Below, one piece after another: positions 1-9,700 of a DNA stretch of 22,833 nucleotides. The notes under the pieces were generated by a model. That model did not search any database. It was not told the origin of the DNA and saw only the letters and a list, made by a program, of their open reading frames with translations. Source of the stretch: Didymodactylos carnosus. Taxonomy: Eukaryota; Rotifera; Eurotatoria; Philodinida; Philodinidae. A program made the translations under genes and the position numbers. The stretch spans positions 1 to 22,833 of the forward strand of contig CAJNOQ010002750.1 of the NCBI GenBank assembly GCA_905250885.1, read 5' to 3'. Position 1 is the stretch's first letter, and every line of letters begins with the position of its first letter.

Positions 1-4
1 ATTA

Positions 5-764
5 GGGCTGCTACATTACTATTACTTTTTATTACTATTACTCGGTAATAAGTAATAATTATTATTACTTTTATTACTTATTATTTTTCATCACGAATTG
101 CTTTATTATTTATCATTTTAATACTATTCGGGCTTTAAGTGCTTGGTACTAGTAGTAAGGGATAAAGTTGAAACTTTTATTTTATTACTTATTACTAGTA
201 GTAATAAGGAGTAATGTTATTAGTAATAAGTAATAAAAGCTTCAAGTAATAAAAGTAATAAGTAATAACGAGTAATAAGTTGTGAGGAATACTGCGAATT
301 TCTCAAATTGTATGTAAAAAGTGTTGAATCTAATATAAATCTAAACAGTTTTCTAGACGTCCTCTAGAAATTCCAAAGAATCTGGAACCATCTCTGACGT
401 ATTCATTATAATAGATTATCAATATTCTGTAGGTTTCAGTATTCACAGACAATTTTTATTGTTATGAAAAGTTGTGCACCCTCACCGAAATCCAACTGAA
501 AACCATTTACCCAAAGTATTTTCTACCGTCTTTTTATTTTCTTATTACTTTATTACTTTTTTATTACTTTCATTACTTTTTGTAGTTATTACTTATTACT
601 TTTATTACTTTTGAAATTTATTACTTATTACCAAGTAATAAGTAATAATACCGTTGTTATTACTTATTACTTTTATTACTTTTGAAATTTATTACTTATT
701 ACCAAGTAATAAGTAATAATACCGTTGTTATTACTTATTACTAGCAATAGTAATGTAGCAGCCC
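5..764. mobile_element. TA-flanked palindromic miniature element rich in TTATTAC
   Basis: The two ends are inverted repeats: GGGCTGCTACATTACTATT at 5-23 and its near-perfect reverse complement ending in GCAGCCC at 764. Each end is bordered by TA (3-4 and 765-766), as expected for a TA target-site duplication of Tc1/mariner-type elements. The outer interior is a degenerate run of TTATTAC and GTAATAA units on both strands, so the strands can pair over long stretches. The middle (about 280-530) is non-repetitive and has no credible coding potential. There is no transposase, so it would be non-autonomous. Similar ends (GG....GC.ACATTACT with flanking TA) occur in the 95-bp palindrome at 12600-12694. 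The superfamily assignment is inference from the TA flanks only. Confidence 0.7.
585..742. repeat. 71-bp tandem duplication inside the TTATTAC element
   Basis: Two consecutive 71-base units (585-655 and 656-726) look essentially identical, and a third copy breaks off after about 16 bases (727-742). Each unit contains TTATTAC runs, TTTTGAAATTTA, and an internal palindrome around ACCAAGTAATAAG. It appears to be a local tandem duplication of one arm of the surrounding element. Confidence 0.85.
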
Positions 765-869
765 TACTAAAAATCACACTAAAGAACTGCAAATATGGAT
801 TGTGCAACTATTATAAAGTTTCAAAAATCTGGCATACAATAGGTTCGGCTTTTCCTGCGCATTTTGTTC

Positions 870-1260
870 TAAAACTAATTGATTGGATGATAATTACAAC
901 TTTAGACAAGAATCAAATGAGATTTCAGTTCCTTTCTTTCTGTTTTTTGCAGCCTATTACAGTTACAAAAATGGTCAAGATAAGCTTTCGTTGATCGCCA
1001 GTGCCAACGTCAATCACATTGATACTGGTACTGAATAAACGAATGTTTAATGAAGGCTTATCTTGACCCACAAACATATTTATTATTTTATACGTACACA
1101 ACCTCTGGAAACTAGCGACCCCTTAGATATCAAATCAAGAATATCTTGGTAAATATAATAGAGCATATAAACAAAAAACAGGAAATGAAGTCCCATATGA
1201 TTCTTGTTCAGATTTGTAACTTTCATCCAATGAATTGTTTTCAGAAAAAAATAAAATAAT
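870..1260. repeat. Decayed imperfect inverted repeat
   Basis: The stretch about 872-985 reappears in reverse complement at about 1056-1255. Matching landmarks are GATTGGATGATAATTACAA versus CATTGGATGAAAGTTACAA (read on the - strand), followed by ACAAGAATCA in both arms, and a perfect 13-base pair GGTCAAGATAAGC (973-985) with GCTTATCTTGACC (1056-1068). The arms differ in length, since the right arm carries about 60 extra bases near 1070-1130. Short ORFs on opposite strands here encode look-alike peptides only because the arms match. It is probably an old foldback element; no target duplication is visible. Confidence 0.55.
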
Positions 1261-1557
1261 CTGTAAATGATTGGACTTTTCGTTAACGCTTTTTTTGGTT
1301 GTTCAGTAGTTGTCCACAGACTACTATATATAATATTAATATTACTGTCAAAAAAACTCACAAAACAAAACCTGCTACATTACTGAGTCATAGAAAAATT
1401 AGTGGCATAGCCACGATTTTGTTAGCATTTGTACGGCATTCATCTCAATCCATTGGCTATGTGACTAAGGAAAATGTTATTCTTTTGAACATCTCATATT
1501 ATTTCATGCATTGAACTCGACATCTTTAACGTTCAATGAAATGTCTTTGTTCGGGTA

Positions 1558-1766
1558 CAGGGGGTAGGCAAACAGGGCACGTGCCCACCCCTTGAGATTT
1601 TACTTCAATGTATAATATATACTAAATTTATAGGTGATAAATGCCGCATGGAGATAAAACGCAAGAAAAAGTGCTCGACCTAGCTTTAACATGGAAATTC
1701 AGACTAGTAACGATGGAACTTTTTTGTGGATGCCCACCCCTTACCAAATTTCTGGCTACGGCCCTG
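1558..1766. mobile_element. hAT-like miniature element, 209 bp
   Basis: The element starts CAGGGGGTAGGC and ends CTGGCTACGGCCCTG, so both ends read CAGGG...GTAG.C inward. It is flanked by an 8-base near-duplication, TTCGGGTA (1550-1557) and TTTGGGTA (1767-1774), 7 of 8 matching. CAGGG termini with 8-bp target duplications are typical of the hAT superfamily. Just inside both ends is TGCCCACCCCTT in the same orientation (near 1581 and 1730). No transposase is present, so it would depend on an element elsewhere. Confidence 0.65.
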
Positions 1767-1774
1767 TTTGGGTA

Positions 1775-2709
1775 TAACCCAAAACCGTGATTTTAAAGAT
1801 TTTTCATATCAACTTCTGTTTCTCTGATGTTACTAATTAATATTTTTTCATTACAAACGTAAACATTATATTTTTCTGATACTTAAGCATAAAATCATTT
1901 ACTTTTATCTACTTTGACACACCGGCATTAAAGTTAGTGTGAGTGATCAGAGACGAATAAGAATTCAACCCTTGTTTCTTGGTATTTCATCAAATATACG
2001 CCTGTAATAAACGGAGAAAAAGCAGTCAAACATACGAAGGATACCGCTGTTATATGACAAGTTCAAAGAAATAAATCCTTAAAGTTGTGGGGACCGCTCA
2101 TTATCCTGTTCCTACACTTTTTTATAATCTGAAAGCTGTGGGAGCATAATTCCCACTAGGGATGTTCTGTTCTCGGTTCTCGAGTTAGAATCGAAACGAG
2201 AGAAACCGCAGTTCCGGTTCTTCATGCGAACCTAGAACCGAACATTTCTAAATCCCACTGTACTTGCGGTTCTCTCGCACTTCTAAAATTTTTTATTTCT
2301 ATTCCTTTTAACAAGCACAGGCGTAAGATTAAATGATGCAAATAAATTTTTTGCACCCAATTTGTAAATGAATTTTTGTTTTATAAGAACCCGTACCTTG
2401 AAAAAGACGAACAGTGCTTTTTAACAGAGTTTTTAACACGCCCGTTTTACAGGAGACCTCCAGTATGTAACATTCGTTGGAAATTCACAATGTCCAGAAG
2501 GTTATTTTATCTTCTATTTGCAATGAATAGTACAGAATTTTGAACTTTTTTGCAGTCACCGCGAGACTTTGCCTCCGTTATTTAATATACATTGTAAAGG
2601 AGCGGCGAAAAGGAAAAACCTGCTATTAATGGTATATGAACTGATAGGTGATGAGTCATCCTTTTAATAGTGGATTATGTGCTTAAATTATAGATCATCT
2701 CCAATGACA
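1775..2709. other. Intergenic DNA with a GGTTCTCG-rich patch
   Basis: No ORF with coding character is seen. The only structure is at about 2159-2285, where GGTTCTCG, GAGAACC and GAACCG motifs recur on both strands. AGGGATGTTC near 2158 is weakly mirrored by CGAACATTTCTAAATCCC near 2240-2257. That patch is locally richer in G+C than its surroundings and may be a decayed terminus of a miniature transposon, but no target duplication supports this. Confidence 0.35.
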
Positions 2710-2943
2710 TTCATTGGATAATAATTTAAATTAAATGAAGATTCTAATTAGAAATTGTTTGTCGTCTTCGGTTTTTTCCGGAAATAGTTGGTTTTCGAGA
2801 AAAATCAATTTTATGGCAATAGGCGCTCTTTACATTAGTAAAATTGATTTTTCTCGAAAACCAACTATTTCCAGAAAAAACCGAAGACGACAAACAATTT
2901 CTAATTAGAATCTTCATTTAATTTAAATTATTTATCCAATGAA
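2710..2943. repeat. Near-perfect hairpin: 104-bp arms, 25-base loop
   Basis: The left arm (2710-2813) is repeated in reverse complement at 2839-2943 with very few differences (for example TCCGGAAAT on the left against ATTTCCAGA on the right, plus a one-base length difference near the outer end). The 25-base spacer is 2814-2838. The outer ends read TTCATTGGATAA. Such high identity suggests a recent origin or repair between arms. No target-site duplication or coding sequence is apparent. It would form a long stem if transcribed, and lies about 760 bases upstream of the RdRP start codon. Confidence 0.85.
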
Positions 2944-3704
2944 TTTTTTCGGAGCTTATCTCAATATGCATCTGCTATTAATCTGACTCAGTTTTCACTT
3001 TTCTGTCGTCAGTCCTCGGACCATAAAGGCAAAAATGACTTTTCTTTATGTTTTTCAGTATGGTTTAAATAAGCAAGGTCTATAGAAAATCAGAGTAAAG
3101 AAAAACATGACCACATGTTGATCACTTCTAACGATCAAACCATCATTATGGGATTAGTCACTACAAAATAGAGCATTGTGACGTAATGTCTTTCTCTGTT
3201 GTGTCAAACCTACGATTAGTATTAAGAGGATGGATGACCACTTCTCAAGATCGAACCATAAGTATGGTGCTTTTCACATTTGTCTCAACGGTTGTTGAGT
3301 GAAAGCTACTAGATACAGTTTATGTTAAAGGATGAATCATTTCTTGTAGAATGAAAAGGGATACTTAATGGAGAGAAGCAGAATATGTGCAGTGGCCAGT
3401 AGTATCGTGCGTCATTCTCATTTTTTAATGTTGTTGATTTTAGTTTTGAATGATAATAAATATTATAGTTTGATTATATATTTTTTTATTCAGAGTGTTT
3501 TTTTGTTTTATTTTATTTTTGAGTGTTTATTGGAATTATTTTAGATTTTATTTTGTTTTGATATGAGGAACGCAAAAGTTAGATTCCAGATGGTTTCTTT
3601 TCAAAATCATCTCATTAGGACAGATTTTTTTCGTTAAAGAAAGTAAGAATAAAATATCAAATAGTCAATGTCTTATGTTCATGTCTGTTTCATTATAGGA
3701 AATT
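2944..3704 (+). promoter_or_regulatory. RdRP upstream region with a likely 5'-UTR splice acceptor
   Basis: No protein-coding ORF is visible. The sequence TTTCATTATAG immediately before GAAATTATG (3691-3707) looks like a 3' splice site, so the RdRP start codon probably lies just inside an exon whose partner 5'-UTR exon is further upstream; I could not place its donor. The region also contains a divergent 32-base direct repeat (3120-3151 and 3236-3267), described separately. T-rich sequence at 3470-3560 could belong to the putative UTR intron. No defined promoter element is claimed. Confidence 0.35.
3120..3269. repeat. Divergent direct repeat, 116-base period
   Basis: GATCACTTCTAACGATCAAA and the bases that follow (3120-3151) recur as GACCACTTCTCAAGATCGAA and following (3236-3267). 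By eye 26 of 32 positions match, including the shared endings ACCAT and TATGG. It lies about 440-580 bases upstream of the RdRP start codon. Origin and function are unknown. Confidence 0.5.
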
Positions 3705-6700
3705 ATGAACAACGATGCACGTGCAGTGTTACATCTATTAAGTCGTCGTTCATCATCTGGTACAGACGAAGATCAACATGAGAACGAAGAACTTGATATC
3801 AATAATAATGCAATTGCAAAAGAAGATAATGAAGATAATTTTTATGAAGAAGGATATGATGAACGAAGTCTTGAACAATCTCACAAATGCATCTCAGATT
3901 CTGATTACACATCCTCATCGATTCTTACACTTTACAATCACCACAAACGAGATTCAACACGAATTGATCAACAAAATCCATCGATGCAACGACGCGCTGA
4001 CTCCGTTTGCAAATTTGTCGAGGTATGTTTTTTCTAGAAGGATAATTCTTTTAGGTTTTCATTGCTATTCAGCTGAATTAATATTTCTATTTCTTTTATT
4101 TTAATTCTAATAGCATCTGCTTTTCCTTTCTAGCCCGCAAGTATATCACGTGGACGGGGAATTTATCGTCGTTCGGTTACATCTCTAGATATAAACAATG
4201 AATCCAAATCAAATTTTTCTCATCCAACATCAAATGGCTATTTAAATGATCGGAGATCACCTCCACCACCTCATTGGCCTGTAACTAAAACAGGGCTAAC
4301 GTACGAATCAAAAATATCACCAATTTTTAAAAATAACTACACTTTTACAACAGCTGCTCTAACGACTCGTCAATGTTCTGTAGATGTTCAATCAATTGAT
4401 TTTTCATTTAAAATTCGCGATTTATCAATTATAATTAATAGTGATGATTTGAAAACATGTAAAGGGTATGAAAAAGCTTGTGTCTTATTAAAATCAAAAC
4501 GTTTAGCCTATACAGGGTTAAACACATATCCTGATATATGGCATTTTAATTTATGGAAATATAAAATTCAATTTTTACCAATACAAACAAAATTTTGTCC
4601 ACGTATGCCAATCAATGTTGATGATTTAGAATATCCAACGTTTCCAATTCAAGAGTTAACTAAATGGATGAAAAACGATCACTACTGGTTTATGATCAAA
4701 GATCAGCCAAAATTTATTGACACATATTTCAATGAAACGAAAAGGTATATTTAATGTTTAATTTACTTAATAATGATAGAAACAATGAAAAGGAAAATGC
4801 TAAGAGTATTTGGCTTTCTCAAATCCATTCACGACAATTCATAAATACCAGCGTATTATTAGTTGTTAGTTTTTTATATCAGTCATTCAGTTTGAAATTT
4901 ATACAATCACATTAGAAGTTAACCTTTATCATTGAGCTCGCTCACTTTTAAATTTTCTCTTTCTATACTAGTTCAATGCCTGAGTCAACAATAATAAAAT
5001 CGCATACGAAACTAGGTGCTGTTTCCTTTAAAGAAACAATCCATCTAGAACTATCATATGGCGCTTTAATATCTCAAACGCATTACGTTGAACATCCCAA
5101 ATATGTACTGAAAAAGAAATCGAAATGGTATATAGCATTTTATCAACGAAAATTTGAAATAGTAATTCAAAACAATCGACTTTGTAAAAGAGTAATTAAA
5201 CAAATTCCCGTGGAATTAATTGATCGAACAGCCATTTTTAAATTAGAGCAAAATTCTTTTACCCTTTATTTATGTATGAGAGGCAATGTACACGAATATG
5301 AATCAACAACATATACAAATAACAACAATAGTAAAAATGGTATGCTAAAAAGTGCTATTAAAGTAATGATTGCTAAACAATTTTCTCCAAACTTGAGACG
5401 TGCACAATTGAACTTTGATAAAGATTTGCATATCCGATGTTCTTTACTAAGTTTTTGTCAGAGGATGATATCTGTTGGGTCTTGTCAAATAAGTAACATG
5501 AAGACTTGTACTGATAACTAAGGATCGATTATATTATTAAATAAATTCACAATCGTAAAAAGTAGTCAAAACTGGAAGAAATTTTCAAAGTTTTTTAAAT
5601 TTTTAGAAGTTAAAAGGTTTATTTTAGGTAATCATCAACCAAAGGCGACAACGTCCCAGACATCAGCTCGTCGTCGTATTTCACGATTGATGCCAACATT
5701 TTCAACAACCCGTCTCACCGTATCCTGTAAAGCTGATGAAATGAGTCAAGAATATTTTAAAAATAGAAAAAATAATAATAATACTAGACATGAACAACAT
5801 TTCGATCTGATTAAACAAGAATCATTCGCACAAATCAAAGAATTATTCAAACATTTGCTAAATTTTTTTTATTCAAATACAATTCAGGTGTGTTTTGCTG
5901 CAATTCAAAATAAAGATGGAATCACCAATTGTTCGTCGATTTTATTTCCTACACGTCTTCAAACATATGCCTTTCAAATGTTAAACGATATTGGTTATAG
6001 AGTTCAGTACAACATATATCAAAGTCAACTATTTTGTGAACAAATGAAACAAATAGCGTGTCAAAAAAATAAAGATTATGAGGTAAATAAACAGAAGAAA
6101 CTTGTTTGAAACAGACACTTAATATAATATTTTTCGTTGATTAGATTAATTTAGATGATCGTTTCTATTGTCTTTGTATGTACCTGCACTGTCGTTTATC
6201 GGAATCTCATTTTGCCGATTTGATGGGCGAATTAACTGCTGGTATAAAAGAATATAAAAATAAATTGGAACGATCGTTTTTATCTGGGATACAAATGCCA
6301 TCGTTAAATACATCACCAAAACCAAATCATTTGTATATATATTCTGTTACAATAACACCGACAACAATTTGTACTAAGCCAATCAAGTTATGTAAAACAA
6401 ATCGTATATTACGTGAAGAATTGTTTGGATCAAAAATGAATTTTGCACTAGTTGAATTGAGAGATGAAGCAAATAAACCATTGTATAAACAAACATTTTT
6501 AGATATTCGAGAAGTTTTAAACAACTATCTAACAAAAGGATTTCGAATTGTTGAATATCAATACAAATATTTACATCATTCACAATCACAGGTGAAAGAT
6601 AAACAATTCTGGTCTTATTGTGATGAACAACAATGTGGTGGAATATCTATTGAAGCTGCCTACTCGTGGATGGGTAATTTTGATAACGAAAAGGTAGTGG

Positions 6701-9700
6701 CCAAGCATTCAGCAAGAATTGCGTTATGTTTTACTAGTACAAGTCCAACAATAAAAGTATGTTATTTACTATTTATGTTGTAGAAGTCAATGGTAGCCAA
6801 CCTTGAAATCAATCCTTCAGACTAACGAGGGACCTTTTCCAACTGTCTAATCGCTTTCTGCTCGAAACCTAATGGGTTATAGGTTATCGACCACGCTGAT
6901 TTCGAATATCCGTATGAGACGAGCCGCTAGTCCTTCTTAGGGCGGTGTTTTGGAAAACCAGTTTTTTCAGAAATCTCGTAAAGCCCCTAAAACTTTCTCC
7001 TAATACATCACGATTGTAGCCCATGAAATTCTGATCAAAATGAGACATCTCCTACCTCTACATGACCTTTCTTTGCAAAATTATAGGATTTACAGGAAAA
7101 GCCCTAAATATTCATTGTCAGCTCAAGGCTACAGAAATAAGATGAAATTAATTTAGGGCTTTTGTTGTAAGATCTATAACTTTGCAAAGAAAGGTCATGT
7201 AGAGCTGGAAGATGTCCCATTTTGATCAGAATTTTGTGGGCTATGTATGAAGAGAAAGTTTAAGAGACTTTTCGAGGTTTCTAGAAAACCATTTTAAGAA
7301 GGCCTAGGGGCCCGTCTCATATGGATATTCGGAATCAACGTGGTCGATAACCTATAACCCACTAGGTTTCGACCAGAAAGTGAAAAGATCCCTCGTGAGT
7401 AGTAAAGATGATTGGGATGAGAATTATTTTTATCATAGATTTTGAATCCGAGTACTAAAACAATAATGTTAATCGTTTTATTTAGATTGGTGCTGAATTA
7501 GTGACATATATTCGTGATATTAAAAGTGAAAACGGAAAATATAATTTTACAGATGGTGTTGGGGCTATATCGTCTACATTAAATGCTCAAGTTAATAACA
7601 TCGTCAAATATTATGAAAGATTTTTAAATTAGAAATTGTTATTTTTCTCATCATTTCAGATACAAATATGTATGAAAAAACGTTTTCCATCAAGTGTTTT
7701 ACAAATACGTTATGGCGGTTGCAAGGGAACTGTTTCAGTTGATCCAAAGCTTGATAATCAACAACATCAGTTAATTATACGTGATAGTATGAGAAAGTTT
7801 ACCAGTGATCATGATACTTTAGAAGTGTGTAAATTATCAGCACCACGTAAGTTATTGTTTATATTGAATCTGCTAAAAATATTAGTCGTGTTGGTTTTTA
7901 TGTTCATGACATTTGCCATACTTTCTTTTTTTTTTTTTGTTCTTCTTTAGGTCCGCTTCATTTAAATCGTCAAGTTATTGTGCTTCTATCTAATCGTAAT
8001 GTTCATGATTCAAAATTTCTAACGTTACAAAATGAAAATCATCTTTGGCTCGTTCAATCATTACTCTCATCATCCGGTGCATTTGAACTACTAAACGAAA
8101 AAGTGATTAATGTTTTTCGTTTTCGTGAATTAGCTCAAAAATTTAATATTGTTGAAGAACCATTTTTCTTACAATTGTTAACTATTACCGCTCATTCATG
8201 TGTCGGTAAATTTGCGTCACAATCACGCATCCGTATTCCAAAATCAAAAGGTCGAAATATGTTCGGTGTCGTAGATGAATATGGTGTACTTGATTATGGA
8301 CAAGTTTTCATCCAATTTACTCATTTGGAAAATGAGAAACTATACGAACAACGTCCAACACAAAAATATCAAACAGAAATTTTAAACAATGTGTTAGTTG
8401 TTATTACAAAAAATCCATGCCATCATCCTGGGGATATTCGAACGTTTGTGGCTATTGATCATCCGGAACTTCGCCATTTAAAGGATGTTGTCGTTTTTCC
8501 ACAAAAAGGTTTGTCTTATTTTTTGTTGTCGTAGTTGTTCGTTGATTTGACTATTTTATTCGGATTTTTATCTTTAGGTGTACGTCCACATCCAAACGAA
8601 ATAAGTGGATCCGATTTAGACGGTGATGAGTACGTTGTTATTTGGGATAGTGATTTAATTCCTACTACTCCAAATCAACCAGCATACGATTATGACAGTC
8701 AGAATAAACCGTCAGAAAAAAAATCTCATATAACACGTGCGGATATCATCGATATTGTTCTTAATATTGCACAAGAAAATTCTACCGGTGAATTAAGTAA
8801 TCTTCATCTATCTTTAAGTGATAAATATGGTATCAATTCGAAGGTTTGTATTAAATTGGCTGGTTTCATTAGTCAAGAATTGGATTCTCCGAAGACGGGT
8901 ATACATCCAGTGAGTGATGAACAAATGTTTGAGTATCGTTCACGATTAAATTATGAATATCCCGATTTTATGATGAAACAAAACTATAAGGCATATCCAT
9001 CGCCAAATATACTTGGTATGTAGATGAACAAGTTCAGAGTGGGTGATGCTACTTTAAAAGCTCTTTGATTCTTCAAACCTTTTGTTTTTCTGGCGATTAT
9101 AGAATACGCACAGAGGATTCAATATTTTATTTTTTTGTTAGAAATAATGATTATTTGCTAGCTGTATTCAAAAAAAAGTTTTTCAATAATTTTAGGTAAA
9201 CTTTATCGATCGGCGCTACGCGCTCTACCAAGCTGGAAACGAGCCACAACAAATCATTGTAGTCAACGTTTTCGTTCTGCTTTTGTCGCTGCTATTCGTC
9301 AAACGGAATCTGATGAATCACTACCGGTGCCATTAAATCTCGATCAAACACTCATTCATAAGTCATACGCAAAATATCGTCATCAAGCTCAACAACTGTT
9401 TTCCATATATCGATTCGAATTATTAAATATAATTAGTGTATATCATTTTCAAGACGAAATTGATCTCTTTTGTCGATGTGAAGCAATAGAACAAAGTTCA
9501 GGACACATGGATCTAGAATTAAGTGCACAATATGAGCTTGAACATCTCATCACTCGCATAAGAAAAGAATTTTTTCATGAATTCGATCAAGTACAAGTAA
9601 AAAATAATGAGAAAACAGGTAAAAGTATTTTCTTTTCATACGTCTAATAGTTGAAGATTCATTTAGACTTCTGAGAAATCTAAGAACTACTTTAAACTTT

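Noticed and set aside
1..764. Telomeric or centromeric satellite
   Set aside because: TTATTAC units are irregular and bounded by inverted ends with TA flanks, which fits a miniature element better than a telomeric array.
725..1514. Three short ORFs (725-994 +, 1083-1361 -, 1299-1514 +)
   Set aside because: They lie over the TTATTAC element end and the decayed inverted repeat. The first two encode similar peptides only because the arms are reverse complements. No start context, splice partner or domain is present.
3778..4104. Plus-strand 108-residue ORF in another frame
   Set aside because: It overlaps RdRP exon 1 in a different frame and continues into intron 1, whereas the annotated frame splices cleanly to exon 2.
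6327..6589. Minus-strand ORFs of 65 and 68 residues
   Set aside because: They are antisense to RdRP exon 5, which has clear conserved motifs on the plus strand.
6825..7396. Reading the evenly arranged repeats as a CRISPR array
   Set aside because: The repeats are two inverted arms around a single loop, not short direct repeats with unique spacers, and the DNA is eukaryotic.
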